The position numbers and the translations under genes were made by a program. Positions 35,095 to 45,105 of a DNA stretch of 64,000 nt are shown in pieces. This DNA comes from an uncultured Flavobacteriaceae bacterium (GTDB lineage: Bacteria; Bacteroidota; Bacteroidia; Flavobacteriales; Flavobacteriaceae): the NCBI GenBank assembly GCA_937136455.1, contig CAKZOO010000179.1:81533-145532 (forward strand), given 5' to 3'. Position 1 is the first letter of the stretch, and each line of letters starts with the position of its first letter. A model generated the notes under the pieces. It was given only the letters and a program-made list of their open reading frames with translations. It was not told the origin of the DNA and did not search any database.

Positions 35095-35841
35095 ATGAAA
35101 TTATTAGAAAATAAAACAGCAATCATCACTGGCGCAAGTCGTGGAATTGGATCTGGAATAGCAAAAGTATTTGCTCAGCACGGAGCAAATGTTGCCTTTA
35201 CTTATAGCTCAAGTGAAGCACCTGCACTCGAATTAGCAGAAGAATTAACAGTCTTAGGAGTTAAAGCTAAGGCTTACAAGAGTGATGCATCTGACTTTGA
35301 GGCTGCTCAGCAGTTAGTCGATGCTGTATTGGAAGATTTTGAAACGATTGATATCTTGATCAACAATGCTGGAATCACCAAAGACAATTTACTCATGCGT
35401 ATGAGTGAAGAGGATTTTGATTCTGTTATTAGAATCAACCTTAAATCTGTGTTTAATATGACCAAGGCGGTACAGCGTACCTTCTTAAAACAACGCTCCG
35501 GTTCTATTGTCAATATGACTTCGGTAGTTGGTGTTAAAGGGAATGCTGGTCAAGCAAATTACGCAGCTTCTAAAGCGGGAATGATTGGATTTACAAAATC
35601 AGTAGCTTTAGAACTCGGATCTAGAAATATTCGTTGTAATGCGATTGCACCAGGATTTATTGAGACTGAAATGACTGCTAAACTCGATGAGAAAGTAGTA
35701 CAAGGATGGAGAGATGGTATTCCGTTAAAAAGAGGAGGAACTCCAGAAGATGTAGCCAACGCCTGTGTGTATTTAGCATCTGATCTTTCTGCTTATGTTA
35801 CAGGACAAGTCCTCAACGTAGACGGAGGAATGTTAACCTAA
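35095..35841 (+). CDS. fabG: 3-oxoacyl-ACP reductase
   Basis: A 248-residue short-chain dehydrogenase for the first reduction in fatty acid elongation. TGASRGIGSGIAKVFAQ (about 12-28) binds NADPH; NNAG is present; the catalytic tetrad is completed by the serine in NMTSVVG, and tyrosine and lysine in YAASKAGMIG. The C-terminal VTGQVLNVDGGM is the FabG-type ending. No other fab gene is beside it. It precedes the prohibitin-like gene by 28 bases, probably on one transcript. Confidence 0.92.
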   Translation: MKLLENKTAIITGASRGIGSGIAKVFAQHGANVAFTYSSSEAPALELAEELTVLGVKAKAYKSDASDFEAAQQLVDAVLEDFETIDILINNAGITKDNLLMRMSEEDFDSVIRINLKSVFNMTKAVQRTFLKQRSGSIVNMTSVVGVKGNAGQANYAASKAGMIGFTKSVALELGSRNIRCNAIAPGFIETEMTAKLDEKVVQGWRDGIPLKRGGTPEDVANACVYLASDLSAYVTGQVLNVDGGMLT

Positions 35842-35869
35842 TTGAATTTTAAAATTAAAACCTAATAAA

Positions 35870-36685
35870 ATGGAAAAATTACCAAAAATTGCAATGCCCG
35901 TAGTGATATTAATTATCATTGCTGTAATTGTGTTGTCTAAGTCAACACTAACAATAGGCTCAGGTCAAGCTGGAGTTCTATACAAAACCTTTGGGGGCGG
36001 TGTAGTTACAGATCAAGCTCCTTTAGGTGAAGGATTTCACGTGATTGCTCCTTGGAATAAAGTCTTTATTTACGAAGTGAGACAACAGGAAATCTTTGAG
36101 AAAATGCAAGTATTATCTTCTAATGGATTGGAGATAAAATTAGACGCTTCTGCTTGGTTTCAACCCAAGTATGAATTTTTAGGGATGTTGCATCAATCAA
36201 AGGGTGAAAAATACGTTCAACGTGTTCTTATGCCAGCCATTCGTTCAGCAGCTCGTTCTGTTGTAGGTCGTTACACTCCTGAACAATTGTACTCTTCAAA
36301 GAGAGATGTCATTCAATCAGAAATTTTTGAAGAAACAAAGAAAATTGTAGATGATCAATTCATTCAGCTCAACGAAATACTAGTTAGAGATGTAACACTT
36401 CCTCCGACTATTAAAGAGGCGATTGAGCGTAAATTAAAGCAAGAACAAGAGTCTTTAGAATACGAATTTAGATTGGTTACTGCATCTAAAGAAGCTGAGA
36501 AACAAATTATCGAAGCACAAGGTAAGGCTGATGCCAACAGAATTTTATCAGCTTCACTAACGGATAAAATCCTTCAAGATAAGGGAATAGAAGCTACTAT
36601 TAAATTGTCAGAATCGCCAAATGCTAAGGTTATAGTTATTGGTTCAGGAGAATCTGGTCTTCCACTCATTTTGGGAAATAATTAA
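35870..36685 (+). CDS. Prohibitin-like SPFH/band 7 membrane protein
   Basis: A 271-residue protein with an N-terminal membrane helix (IAMPVVILIIIAVIVLSKS, about 6-24) and an SPFH/band 7 domain (about 25-200: GQAGVLYKTFGGGV; GFHVIAPWNKVFIYEVRQQE). A helical stretch with many K/E residues (KLKQEQESLEYEFR; KEAEKQIIEAQGKADANRIL) follows, typical of oligomerising prohibitins that form membrane ring complexes with proteases such as FtsH. The role here is inferred from family only. Confidence 0.9.
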   Translation: MEKLPKIAMPVVILIIIAVIVLSKSTLTIGSGQAGVLYKTFGGGVVTDQAPLGEGFHVIAPWNKVFIYEVRQQEIFEKMQVLSSNGLEIKLDASAWFQPKYEFLGMLHQSKGEKYVQRVLMPAIRSAARSVVGRYTPEQLYSSKRDVIQSEIFEETKKIVDDQFIQLNEILVRDVTLPPTIKEAIERKLKQEQESLEYEFRLVTASKEAEKQIIEAQGKADANRILSASLTDKILQDKGIEATIKLSESPNAKVIVIGSGESGLPLILGNN

Positions 36686-36737
36686 TTGTAACGCTGATTT
36701 AACAAATTGTTATTTATAGATAAAAACTAATTTATTG

Positions 36738-36769
36738 TTTTAGGATTCTAAATAATATTGTTAATTTTA
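36738..36769 (+). promoter_or_regulatory. Candidate promoter of the his operon leader
   Basis: TTTT (36738-36741), 20 bases, TAATTTTA (36762-36769), one mismatch in each box. Transcription near 36775 would begin just before the leader peptide ATG (36778) and give a leader of about 120 bases ahead of hisG. Confidence 0.45.
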
Positions 36770-36777
36770 CGCCCACA

Positions 36778-36831
36778 ATGAAAAAGATACATTCACATCA
36801 CCATATTGTAAACTACTTTCAAACGAGGTAG
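36778..36831 (+). CDS. hisL: his operon leader peptide (17 aa, four histidines)
   Basis: ATG 36778 to TAG 36829-36831 encodes MKKIHSHHHIVNYFQTR. Histidines at positions 5, 7, 8 and 9 are four of 17 residues and sit 68 bases before hisG together with a terminator, the hallmark of ribosome-mediated attenuation. When charged His-tRNA is scarce, the ribosome should stall on the CAT-CAC codons and leave the distal leader RNA free to form the antiterminator. The peptide itself probably has no other job. The gene is too short to be found by ordinary ORF calling. Confidence 0.88.
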   Translation: MKKIHSHHHIVNYFQTR

Positions 36832-36886
36832 CATATGGCTATGTATAATCATATTAGACCCGTTTGAGTAATCAAGCGGGTTTTTT
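36819..36886 (+). promoter_or_regulatory. his attenuator: antiterminator and terminator
   Basis: Terminator: a 10-bp stem ACCCGTTTGA (36858-36867) / TCAAGCGGGT (36872-36881), loop GTAA, one G-U pair, then six Ts (36881-36886). Antiterminator: TCAAACG (36819-36825) is an exact complement of CGTTTGA (36861-36867), and GGT (36827-36829) pairs with ACC (36858-36860) past a single bulged A. It therefore captures the whole left arm of the terminator in 10 pairs. A possible pause hairpin pairs CCATAT (36801-36806, in the His codons) with ATATGG (36833-36838). The logic is classical: stalling favours the antiterminator, smooth translation the terminator. Confidence 0.85.
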
Positions 36887-36898
36887 AATTTAAAGCGT

Positions 36899-37759
36899 AT
36901 GAATACAAAAATTAAAATTGCAGTTCAAAAAAGCGGTCGTCTAAACGAAGATTCTTTAGCATTATTAAAGGATGCAGGTATTTCTATTGACAATGGAAAA
37001 GATCAACTCAAGGCGAGTGCTCGCAACTTTGACTTAGAGGTTTTTTATCTCAGAAATGGAGATATTCCACAATACCTCAGAGATGGGGTAGTGGATTGTG
37101 CAATTATCGGAGATAACCTTTTATTTGAAAAGGGAGATGATATTGAAGTAGTGGAACGACTTGGGTTTTCAAAATGCAGAGTTTCTTTAGCCTTACCTAA
37201 AGATGCTACTTACAACGGGATTGAGGATTTTAAAGGAAAGACCATTGCCACTTCATATCCAAATACCGTAAAGAAGTTTTTGGAAGCAAAGGGAATCACA
37301 CCTGAGTTACACATCATCAACGGATCTGTTGAAATCGCTCCCAATATAGGACTAGCGGATGCTATTTGCGATATTGTTTCTTCTGGAAGTACACTCTTTA
37401 AAAACAATCTCGTAGAAGTAGAACACCTGATGGATTCTGAAGCAGTATTGGCTGTTTCTCCAAAAATAAGTGCAGAGGCACAAGCTTTATTAGACAACCT
37501 TCAATTTAGAATTCAATCAGTTCTAAGAGGAAGAAAGGCTAAATACGTACTTTTAAATGCTCCTAATGACCAATTGGATGCTATCCTTAAAATCCTACCT
37601 GGAATGAAGAGTCCAACGGTATTGCCTTTAGCACAAGAAGGATGGAGTTCAGTTCACTCAGTGGTTGATAAATACGCTTTCTGGGATGTGATTGATCAAT
37701 TAAAGGCTCAGGGAGCTGAAGGAATCTTAGTTTGTTCAATTGAAAAAATGGTACTCTAA
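36899..37759 (+). CDS. hisG: ATP phosphoribosyltransferase (long form)
   Basis: A 286-residue enzyme joining ATP and PRPP, the first and feedback-controlled step of histidine synthesis. KIAVQKSGRLNEDSLALLKDAGI-like N-terminus, then ADAICDIVSSGSTLFKNNL (PRPP-binding block, near 165-183). The extra C-terminal domain (about 215-286, LNAPNDQLDAILKILPGMKS) is the regulatory histidine-binding domain of the long HisG_L type, so no HisZ is needed. It is the first gene after the attenuator. Confidence 0.96.
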   Translation: MNTKIKIAVQKSGRLNEDSLALLKDAGISIDNGKDQLKASARNFDLEVFYLRNGDIPQYLRDGVVDCAIIGDNLLFEKGDDIEVVERLGFSKCRVSLALPKDATYNGIEDFKGKTIATSYPNTVKKFLEAKGITPELHIINGSVEIAPNIGLADAICDIVSSGSTLFKNNLVEVEHLMDSEAVLAVSPKISAEAQALLDNLQFRIQSVLRGRKAKYVLLNAPNDQLDAILKILPGMKSPTVLPLAQEGWSSVHSVVDKYAFWDVIDQLKAQGAEGILVCSIEKMVL

Positions 37760-37761
37760 GC

Positions 37762-39063
37762 ATGCAAAACTTTTACAATCCATCTAGATCTCAGTGGGAG
37801 TCGATACTAAAGCGACCTACTGCTACATTTGACGATGTTGAGTCTGTAGTGGTTGAAGTTTTTAATGCTGTTAAAACAAGTGGAGACCAGGCTTTAAAAG
37901 AGTATACCAAGAAATTTGACAGAACTGAAATTGACAATTTAACGGTTAGTTCTCAGGAGCTCACAGCAGCTGTAAATACACTTTCAAAGGAATTAAAAGA
38001 GGCTATTGATTTAGCATATGACAATATTTATAAATTTCACAAGGCACAACAAACTTCAAGAGTTGAAGTAGAAACCACCTCTGGTGTGGACTGCTGGCAA
38101 GAAAAAAGACCGATTCAAAAGGTTGGTTTTTATATTCCAGGAGGTTCAGCTCCACTCTTTTCAACTGTTTTGATGCTGGCGATCCCTGCTCAGATCGCTG
38201 GATGTAGTGAAGTAGTACTATGTACTCCTCCGACTAAAGAAGGAACGGTGCACCCTGCAGTGCTATATGCTGCTAAGCGTTGTGGAATCCAAAACATCTA
38301 CAAAGTAGGAGGGATTCAAGCAATTGCAGCGATGACCTATGGTACTGAGAGTATCACTAAGGTTTATAAAATATTTGGTCCCGGTAATCAATTTGTGACT
38401 TTGGCCAAGCAATATGCGACTACCCTAGGGGTTGCTATTGATATGCCTGCTGGACCTAGTGAACTCTTAATAGTAGGAGACAGCTCTGCAAATCCTGCAT
38501 TTGTAGCTTCTGATTTACTATCTCAGGCAGAACACGGTCCAGATAGTCAGGTAATCTTAGTGAGTACCGATAAAAAACTTATTGATGATGTCTCTGTTGA
38601 AATTGAAAAGCAATTAGAGGAACTCCCAAGAAAAGAGATTGCTAAAAAGGCGATCGCCAATTCGAAGATGATCTATTTTGATTCCAAACAGGATGCTGCT
38701 GATTGTATCGATGCGTACGGTCCTGAGCACTATATTATCTGTTGTGAAGAGGAACAATTCTATATTGATGCCATTCACAATGCAGGATCGGTGTTTATTG
38801 GTAATTACACTCCTGAGAGTGCTGGTGATTACGCCTCTGGAACCAATCACACCTTACCGACCAATGGATACACCAAGCAGTACAGTGGGGTGAATCTGGA
38901 CAGTTTCTTGAAACAGATGACCTTTCAGAAGATCTCAGAAAAAGGAATTCAAGCCATAGGACCTGCAATAGAACTCATGGCAGAGGAAGAAGGATTGCAG
39001 GCACATAAAAATGCAGTGACACTTCGTTTAAATCAATTAAAAGCGAATAAAGAATACAACTAA
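37762..39063 (+). CDS. hisD: Histidinol dehydrogenase
   Basis: A 433-residue zinc enzyme that oxidises histidinol to histidine in two NAD+-dependent steps. FYIPGGSAPLFSTVLMLAIP (about 121-140) and FGPGNQFVTLAKQY mark the family; EHGPDSQ and GTNHTLPTNG hold catalytic and zinc-binding histidines. Starts two bases after hisG. Its stop overlaps hisC by one base (TAATG). Confidence 0.96.
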   Translation: MQNFYNPSRSQWESILKRPTATFDDVESVVVEVFNAVKTSGDQALKEYTKKFDRTEIDNLTVSSQELTAAVNTLSKELKEAIDLAYDNIYKFHKAQQTSRVEVETTSGVDCWQEKRPIQKVGFYIPGGSAPLFSTVLMLAIPAQIAGCSEVVLCTPPTKEGTVHPAVLYAAKRCGIQNIYKVGGIQAIAAMTYGTESITKVYKIFGPGNQFVTLAKQYATTLGVAIDMPAGPSELLIVGDSSANPAFVASDLLSQAEHGPDSQVILVSTDKKLIDDVSVEIEKQLEELPRKEIAKKAIANSKMIYFDSKQDAADCIDAYGPEHYIICCEEEQFYIDAIHNAGSVFIGNYTPESAGDYASGTNHTLPTNGYTKQYSGVNLDSFLKQMTFQKISEKGIQAIGPAIELMAEEEGLQAHKNAVTLRLNQLKANKEYN

Positions 39064-40109
39064 TGAGTGGATTTGAACTCAATAATTTGTTACGAGAGAA
39101 CATCAAGTCGATTAAGGCTTACTCTTCTGCTAGAGATGAATACGTCTCTAATGGAAGTGAGATGATCTTTTTAGATGCTAATGAAAACCCTTATGAAAAT
39201 GGGGTGAATCGCTATCCAGATCCACTTCAGCGATCTTTAAAAGAGGAACTCTCAAAGATAAAGAGAATCCCAACGGATCAAATTCTCCTTGGAAATGGTT
39301 CCGATGAAGTATTGGATTTGATCTTTAGAGCTTTTTGTGAGCCTGGTAAGGATGCAGTTATGACACTGCCGCCTACCTATGGAATGTATCAGGTATTGGC
39401 AGATCTCAATGCAGTACAAGTACAGCAGATTCCACTGACTGAAGATTTTTTAATCGATACAGAAATAGTACTCAACAATCTTAAAGATCAAAAACTGCTC
39501 TTTGTTTGTTCCCCTAACAACCCATCGGGAAATTTATTGCAAGAAGCAGGGATTGAGGTCATCCTAAACAATTTTAAGGGTATTGTAGTAGTCGATGAGG
39601 CTTATATTGATTTTACAGATGCAAAATCTTGGATTCATAGACTTGATGAGTATCCAAATCTGATCGTCACTCAAACCCTGTCTAAGGCTTATGGTTTGGC
39701 GGGAATTCGATTGGGGATGTTATTCGCAAGTAAAGAAATTGTCAGTGTTTTAAACAAGATCAAACCCCCTTACAATGTCAATGAGCTTACCCAAGAACGT
39801 GCCTTAGAGCGTGTTTTAGCCAATGATCAGGTGCTGGTAGAAGTACAATCGATCATCGAAAGTAGAAAAGCACTTATCGAAGCTTTAAAAGAGGTATCTT
39901 TTGTCGAGCACATCTTTCCATCAGATGCCAATTTTGTACTAGCTCGAGTGGATGATGTCACCAAACGTTACAATCAATTATTAGAAAAAGGAATAGTCGT
40001 TAGAAATCGATCGACTCAATTACACTGTGAAAATTCTCTTCGTTTTACCGTTGGTACTACCGAGGAAAACAAGGAACTTATCCGTGTATTAAAAACGATA
40101 GAATCATGA
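39063..40109 (+). CDS. hisC: Histidinol-phosphate aminotransferase
   Basis: A 348-residue class I/II PLP aminotransferase. [18 protein letters not shown] at the N-terminus is diagnostic; [16 protein letters not shown] and [17 protein letters not shown] give the cofactor site with the Schiff-base lysine in SKAYG. It converts imidazole acetol phosphate with glutamate. Overlaps hisD by one base and hisB by four (ATGA). Confidence 0.95.
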   Translation: MSGFELNNLLRENIKSIKAYSSARDEYVSNGSEMIFLDANENPYENGVNRYPDPLQRSLKEELSKIKRIPTDQILLGNGSDEVLDLIFRAFCEPGKDAVMTLPPTYGMYQVLADLNAVQVQQIPLTEDFLIDTEIVLNNLKDQKLLFVCSPNNPSGNLLQEAGIEVILNNFKGIVVVDEAYIDFTDAKSWIHRLDEYPNLIVTQTLSKAYGLAGIRLGMLFASKEIVSVLNKIKPPYNVNELTQERALERVLANDQVLVEVQSIIESRKALIEALKEVSFVEHIFPSDANFVLARVDDVTKRYNQLLEKGIVVRNRSTQLHCENSLRFTVGTTEENKELIRVLKTIES

Positions 40110-41242
40110 AAAAAGTACTCTTTATCGATAGAGACGGAACACTTATAATCGAACCAAAGGACGATCCTCAAATCGATGCTTTTGAAAAGGTAAGTTTTTA
40201 TCCAAAGGCAATTGCTACCATGGCTCAAATAGCAAAACTCAATGCTTTTGAACTTGTGATGGTATCCAATCAAGATGGATTGGGAACCGATTCTTTTCCA
40301 GAAGAGACCTTTTGGCCGGTTCAAAACTTTATCGTAGATACCTTTAAAAGTGAAGGGGTTGAGTTTAGTGAAATCGTACTCGATAGAACCTTTGCATCGG
40401 ATAATGCACCTACTCGAAAGCCTGGTACAGCATTACTTACTAAGTATATGGACACAACTGTATACGACTTAGAAAATTCCTATGTAATTGGAGATCGTAT
40501 TACTGATGTGGCACTTGCAAAGAATTTAGGTTGTAAGGCGATCTATATTAATTCAGGGAATCAATTGGGAATTGAAGAAGTTACTACCTATGGTGATTTA
40601 AATCCTACCATTGCTCTTGAGAGCACTGATTGGTCAACGATTTATGCCTTTTTAACCACAGGAGCACGAACTGCTCAAGTTGTTCGTACGACCAAAGAGA
40701 CGGATATCAAGATTTATTTGGATCTCAATGGAGTAGGAAAGGGAACAATCAATACTGGAATTTCCTTTTTTGATCATATGTTGGATCAACTCTCCAAACA
40801 CGGACAGGTCGATCTCAGTATTGAAGTTAAAGGCGATTTAGAAGTCGATGAGCACCATACGATTGAGGATACAGCTATTGCACTTGGAGAAGCATTTGCA
40901 AAGGCTCTTGGTTCCAAACTCGGAATTGAACGCTATGGATTTTGTTTGCCTATGGATGACTGCTTAGCTCAAGTAGCCATTGATTTTGGTGGTAGAAACT
41001 GGTTGGAATGGGATGCGGAATTTAAACGTGAAATGGTAGGAAAAATGCCTACTGAAATGTTCTTCCACTTTTTTAAATCCTTTAGCGATGGAGCAAAAGC
41101 TAATTTAAATATCAAAGCAGAAGGGGTGAATGAACACCACAAGATAGAAGCCATCTTTAAGGCCTTTGCCAAGGCGATTAAAATGGCTATTAAGCAAGAT
41201 CCAGATAAAATGGTACTGCCTTCAACAAAAGGAATGTTATAA
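40106..41242 (+). CDS. hisB: Bifunctional histidinol-phosphatase / imidazoleglycerol-phosphate dehydratase
   Basis: A 378-residue fusion. The N-terminal HAD phosphatase (about 1-165) starts [13 protein letters not shown] with D8 as nucleophile and D10 as acid/base, and ends with [14 protein letters not shown]. The C-terminal dehydratase (about 185-378) has [18 protein letters not shown] and [17 protein letters not shown], the manganese-binding histidine blocks. The order of domains and length match E. coli-type HisB, so steps 6 and 8 of the pathway are in one chain. Confidence 0.96.
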   Translation: MKKVLFIDRDGTLIIEPKDDPQIDAFEKVSFYPKAIATMAQIAKLNAFELVMVSNQDGLGTDSFPEETFWPVQNFIVDTFKSEGVEFSEIVLDRTFASDNAPTRKPGTALLTKYMDTTVYDLENSYVIGDRITDVALAKNLGCKAIYINSGNQLGIEEVTTYGDLNPTIALESTDWSTIYAFLTTGARTAQVVRTTKETDIKIYLDLNGVGKGTINTGISFFDHMLDQLSKHGQVDLSIEVKGDLEVDEHHTIEDTAIALGEAFAKALGSKLGIERYGFCLPMDDCLAQVAIDFGGRNWLEWDAEFKREMVGKMPTEMFFHFFKSFSDGAKANLNIKAEGVNEHHKIEAIFKAFAKAIKMAIKQDPDKMVLPSTKGML

Positions 41243-41826
41243 TGAAATTAGTCATCATCGATTACGGAGCTGGGAACATTAAGAGTATCCAATTTGCATT
41301 TGAGCGGTTGGGAGTGCACGCAGTGCTCAGCAGTGATGCCATAGAAATACAAGCAGCTGATAAGGTGATCTTTCCAGGAGTAGGAGCGGCAGGTGCTGCC
41401 ATGAAAATGCTCAAGGATAAAAATTTAGACACCTTGATTCCAAAACTCACTCAACCTGTTTTGGGGATTTGCTTGGGATTGCAACTCATGTGTCGCTACA
41501 GTGAAGAAGATCACACCCCAGGATTAGGTATTTTTGATGTAGATGTAAAGCGTTTTGATACTTCCAAGGTCAAGGTACCACAAATTGGTTGGAATGCCAT
41601 CAGTAGTTTGAAAACGGAGTTATTTGAAGGAGTTGAAGAAGACTCCTATATCTATATGGTACACTCGTTTTTTGTGCCAAAATGCGATCAAACTATAGCA
41701 GAAGCAACCTATGATGGAGCCTATAGTGCAGCGCTTAGTCGTGACAATTTTTACGCTACTCAATTTCACCCAGAAAAGAGCAGCAGTGTAGGAGAACAAA
41801 TCTTAAAGAACTTTTTAGCGATCTAA
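41242..41826 (+). CDS. hisH: Imidazole glycerol phosphate synthase, glutamine amidotransferase subunit
   Basis: A 194-residue class I glutaminase that feeds ammonia to His[12 protein letters not shown] at the N-terminus, the nucleophile cysteine in GICLGLQLM (near residue 76), and the His-Glu pair in [10 protein letters not shown]. Overlaps hisB by one base and hisA by one base. Complete. Confidence 0.96.
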   Translation: MKLVIIDYGAGNIKSIQFAFERLGVHAVLSSDAIEIQAADKVIFPGVGAAGAAMKMLKDKNLDTLIPKLTQPVLGICLGLQLMCRYSEEDHTPGLGIFDVDVKRFDTSKVKVPQIGWNAISSLKTELFEGVEEDSYIYMVHSFFVPKCDQTIAEATYDGAYSAALSRDNFYATQFHPEKSSSVGEQILKNFLAI

Positions 41827-42554
41827 TGAGAATTATACCAGCAATTGATATTATCGACGGAAAATGTGTTCGACTCTCAAAAGGAGATTACGACACCAAA
41901 AAAATCTATAATGAAAACCCCTTAGAAGTTGCCAAAGAGTTTGAGGCTCACGGTATTGAATCATTGCATTTAGTGGACTTAGACGGCGCTAAATCACAAC
42001 ATATTGTAAACTACAAGGTCTTGGAGCAAATTGCTTCTCAAACATCCTTAAAAGTTGATTTTGGTGGTGGTATTAAATCCGAAGAGGATATTCGTGTGGC
42101 ATTTGATTCAGGAGCCAATCAAATCACTGGAGGAAGTATTGCGGTAAAGAATCCAACGATTTTTGAATCTTGGTTATCTCATTACGGATCTGATAAAATT
42201 ATCTTAGGTGCTGATGCTCAAAATGAAAAGGTAGCTGTATCAGGATGGTTAGAAGAATCAAAAGAAGACTTACTTCCTTTTATTAAGAGTTATGTAGCCA
42301 AGGGAGTGCGTTATATCATCTGTACAGATATTTCAAAAGACGGAATGTTAGAAGGTCCTTCTTTTGATTTGTACCAAAAAATATTGGCTGATAATACCTA
42401 CTCAAATATTAAACTCATTGCCAGTGGTGGTATTTCTACCTTTGAGGAGTTACCTAGGCTTCAGGAATTGGGATGTGAAGGAACCATTATCGGTAAAGCA
42501 ATCTATGAAAACAGGATTAGCTTAAAGCAATTAGAACAATTTATAATTAGTTAA
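41826..42554 (+). CDS. hisA: ProFAR isomerase
   Basis: A 242-residue TIM-barrel enzyme for the Amadori rearrangement step. [20 protein letters not shown] has the catalytic D8; [13 protein letters not shown] and [15 protein letters not shown] (with the second aspartate) give the phosphate-binding half-barrel repeats, and [11 protein letters not shown] the last one. Starts with a TAATG overlap on hisH; homologous by ancient duplication to hisF, one base downstream. Confidence 0.95.
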   Translation: MRIIPAIDIIDGKCVRLSKGDYDTKKIYNENPLEVAKEFEAHGIESLHLVDLDGAKSQHIVNYKVLEQIASQTSLKVDFGGGIKSEEDIRVAFDSGANQITGGSIAVKNPTIFESWLSHYGSDKIILGADAQNEKVAVSGWLEESKEDLLPFIKSYVAKGVRYIICTDISKDGMLEGPSFDLYQKILADNTYSNIKLIASGGISTFEELPRLQELGCEGTIIGKAIYENRISLKQLEQFIIS

Positions 42555-42555
42555 G

Positions 42556-43311
42556 ATGCTCAGTAAGAGAATAATACCTTGTTTGGATATCAAGAACGGA
42601 AGAACGGTTAAGGGCGTCAACTTTGTAGCACTGAGAGATGCAGGGGATCCTGTAGAGCTCGCAGCACAATATGCTAAAACTGGAGCTGATGAGCTGGTGT
42701 TTTTAGATATTACAGCCACTGAAGAAGCAAGAGCAACTCTAGCTAATTTAGTACACGATGTAGCAGAAGCCATCAATATTCCTTTTACCGTCGGAGGAGG
42801 AATTCGTTCTGTAGAAGATGTAGACATCTTACTCAAGAATGGTGCAGATAAAATATCCATCAATTCCTCAGCCGTTCGAAATCCACAACTCATTAACGAT
42901 TTATCGAGTAAATTTGGATCTCAATGTGTGGTAGTTGCTATCGATGCTAAAGAAATAGATGGACAGTGGAAGGTGCACTTAGTAGGAGGAAAGGTACCTA
43001 CAGAGCTCGATTTATTTGAGTGGGCTCAAGAAGTGGAACAAAGAGGTGCAGGAGAAATTCTCTTTACCTCAATGGATCACGATGGAACCAAAGACGGTTT
43101 TGCAAATAAGGCCTTAGCTAAGATGTGTGAACTGGTCAATATTCCAGTAATCGCCTCTGGAGGAGCTGGAAAAAAAGAACATTTCATCGATGTTTTTAAG
43201 GAAGGAAAAGCAGATGCAGCTTTGGCTGCAAGTGTTTTTCACTTTGGAGAAATTCCAATTCCAGAATTAAAAAATGATTTAAAACAAGCGGGTATAAGAG
43301 TTCGCATATAA
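42556..43311 (+). CDS. hisF: Imidazole glycerol phosphate synthase, cyclase subunit
   Basis: A 251-residue TIM barrel that closes the imidazole ring and releases [24 protein letters not shown] contains catalytic D11; [21 protein letters not shown] and [12 protein letters not shown] (with D130 region) are HisF-specific, and [12 protein letters not shown] the phosphate-binding loop. One base after hisA. It pairs with HisH. Confidence 0.96.
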   Translation: MLSKRIIPCLDIKNGRTVKGVNFVALRDAGDPVELAAQYAKTGADELVFLDITATEEARATLANLVHDVAEAINIPFTVGGGIRSVEDVDILLKNGADKISINSSAVRNPQLINDLSSKFGSQCVVVAIDAKEIDGQWKVHLVGGKVPTELDLFEWAQEVEQRGAGEILFTSMDHDGTKDGFANKALAKMCELVNIPVIASGGAGKKEHFIDVFKEGKADAALAASVFHFGEIPIPELKNDLKQAGIRVRI

Positions 43312-43318
43312 AAAAGCC

Positions 43319-43915
43319 ATGAATATAGATTTTTCAAAAACAGAAGGAGGATTAGTTCCAGCGATTGTTCAAGACGCCATCACTAAAAACGTTTTGATGT
43401 TGGGATATATGAACAAAGAAGCAGTTGAGAAGACCTTAGAAACCAAAAAGGTTACGTTTTATTCACGTTCTAAAAATCGTTTGTGGACTAAAGGAGAAGA
43501 GAGTGGAAATTTCTTAAACCTAGTTTCGATGTCAGTAGATTGTGATCAGGACACCCTACTCATTAAAGCGAATCCTGTAGGTCCTACTTGTCACAAGGGT
43601 ACTGATACCTGCTGGGCTGAAGAAAACACAGAGTCTTATGGTTTTATCTCTGAATTAGAAGCTGTTATCACTGAACGTATTGCTAATAAAGACACGGCAA
43701 AGAGCTATGTCGCTTCGCTTTTTGATAAAGGAATAAACAAAGTAGCACAAAAAGTAGGTGAAGAGGCCGTTGAAGTGGTTATCGAAGCAATGGATAACAA
43801 CGACCAACTCTTCAAAGAAGAGTCAGCAGATCTTTTGTTTCACTATCTGATGTTGCTTCAAGCGAAAGGATATACCCTAAAAGATATAGTAGCGGTCTTA
43901 AAGTCGAGACACTAA
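43319..43915 (+). CDS. hisIE: Bifunctional phosphoribosyl-AMP cyclohydrolase / phosphoribosyl-ATP pyrophosphatase
   Basis: A 198-residue fusion for steps 2 and 3. HisI part (1 to about 110): MLGYMNKEA, TFYSRSKNRLWTKGE, SVDCDQDTLLIKA and PTCHKGTDTCW with the metal cysteines. HisE part (about 112-198): KVGEEAVEVVIEA and ESADLLFHYLMLL with the acidic Mg2+ site. Last gene of the operon; its stop overlaps that of the convergent membrane protein gene (CTAA, 43912-43915), and no terminator hairpin is visible. Confidence 0.96.
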   Translation: MNIDFSKTEGGLVPAIVQDAITKNVLMLGYMNKEAVEKTLETKKVTFYSRSKNRLWTKGEESGNFLNLVSMSVDCDQDTLLIKANPVGPTCHKGTDTCWAEENTESYGFISELEAVITERIANKDTAKSYVASLFDKGINKVAQKVGEEAVEVVIEAMDNNDQLFKEESADLLFHYLMLLQAKGYTLKDIVAVLKSRH

Positions 43916-44349
43916 GAAATCCAACTTTTAGAAATAGCCTTCTTACTCAAATACACAAGAAGTACAGCAACGATGATGATAGTTGATTGAAGCCCGTAAT
44001 AAGCGGCTTCTCCTACTATTTCTGGGCCGTTGGTGAAAAAGATATAATAGCCTGTGTTGAGTACTACTGCAATCAAAGAGATTTGAAATAGCAATAACGC
44101 TTTTGCTTTTTTAAGCAACAAAAAAACACTTGCTACAAATCCACCCCATACTGCTAGTGCATAAAAGGCGGTGATCACTTTAGGAGTTGAATCCATAAGT
44201 GCTACTAGATTGGGGTCTAAAAGGGCTTTAGCATCATCACTCATAGTGACTTCACCTAAATACTGAAGGACGCCAACAAGGTTCCACAGAATTGCTATTA
44301 CCGCAACAATACTGAACCAAAGTGGGTTTTTTTGAGGTTGAGTTGTCAT
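43912..44349 (-). CDS. Small four-helix membrane protein (145 aa)
   Basis: A 145-residue protein with four hydrophobic segments: LWFSIVAVIAILWNLVGVLQ, FYALAVWGGFVASVFLLL, ALLLFQISLIAVVLNTGYYI and STIIIVAVLLVYL. Between helix 1 and 2 is a soluble loop (TMSDDAKALLDPNLVALMDS). No motif suggests a transport substrate. Similar small proteins are seen in flavobacteria, but I know no assigned function. Convergent with hisIE; 65 bases downstream of the DUF2461 gene. Confidence 0.72.
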   Translation of the reverse strand: MTTQPQKNPLWFSIVAVIAILWNLVGVLQYLGEVTMSDDAKALLDPNLVALMDSTPKVITAFYALAVWGGFVASVFLLLKKAKALLLFQISLIAVVLNTGYYIFFTNGPEIVGEAAYYGLQSTIIIVAVLLVYLSKKAISKSWIS

Positions 44350-44414
44350 AATTTTATTGTTTGGTTTCTTAAATTTAAGAAATTAATCAATAAGTTCAAC
44401 TCACACATTGATGA

Positions 44415-45086
44415 TTAAAGTATGGATTCTCCGTTGAGATCGGTCGTTAGTATTTCACTCATGACATCCAAAAAGGGACAAGCGGCTTTGAAAGCACTAT
44501 TCACATCGTTAACAAAATTCTCAGAACTTACTTCAGCATTTGACAAGTCTTTCATAAAGACATAATTCTTGAGCCTAAGTAGTTCAATTTCTGGGTGTTC
44601 TTTATCAAATCCTCTAGGTGCTGACTTTAGAGATTCCCCTTTAAATTCTCCCCAAACAGACTTAAAACTCTTGGAGTTAATTGCTTTTTTCAAATGTTCA
44701 GCATCGATGTCAATTTCTTGTCTGACACGGTTTAAGTCCTCTTTGTTGGGCATCCAAAAACCAATTGCAAGAAATGAAGCATTCGGCTCAATGTGAACGT
44801 AATAGCCTCCTCTAAGAGCTGCGGTTGCTCTTTGAAAGGAACAGCCAAAATTGGTCTTATAAGGTCTTTTGTCTTTTGAAAAGCGAACGTCCTTATAGAT
44901 TCTAAAGAACTTCATAGATTCAATAGTGTCATGAGTATTCATCTCTTGTTGAAGCTCTTCAAACAAGGCCTTTGAATCTTTTCGAAGCTCGTCAAAGAGT
45001 TTTTTATTAGTTTGAAACCACTCTCTGTTGTTATTTTCCTGAAGCTCAGATAAGAAGCTTAATAATTGGGGATGTATTGTTTTCAT
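44415..45086 (-). CDS. DUF2461 family protein (TIGR02453)
   Basis: A 223-residue protein with the family's marks: LSELQENNNREWFQTNKK near the N-terminus, FRIYKDVRFSKDKRPYKTN (about 62-80) and GGYYVHIEPNASFLAIGFW. Function of DUF2461 is not established to my knowledge. Cytosolic, no signal. It is followed on the same strand by the small membrane protein gene and lies 19 bases from the truA 3' end. Confidence 0.88.
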   Translation of the reverse strand: MKTIHPQLLSFLSELQENNNREWFQTNKKLFDELRKDSKALFEELQQEMNTHDTIESMKFFRIYKDVRFSKDKRPYKTNFGCSFQRATAALRGGYYVHIEPNASFLAIGFWMPNKEDLNRVRQEIDIDAEHLKKAINSKSFKSVWGEFKGESLKSAPRGFDKEHPEIELLRLKNYVFMKDLSNAEVSSENFVNDVNSAFKAACPFLDVMSEILTTDLNGESIL

Positions 45087-45105
45087 ATTTTAAAGTTATG
45101 GATAA

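Noticed and set aside
36700..36712. Palindrome TAACAA-A-TTGTTA after the prohibitin-like gene
   Set aside because: A one-base centre and A/T-only closing pairs with no T-run make it a poor terminator; it may be a chance palindrome.
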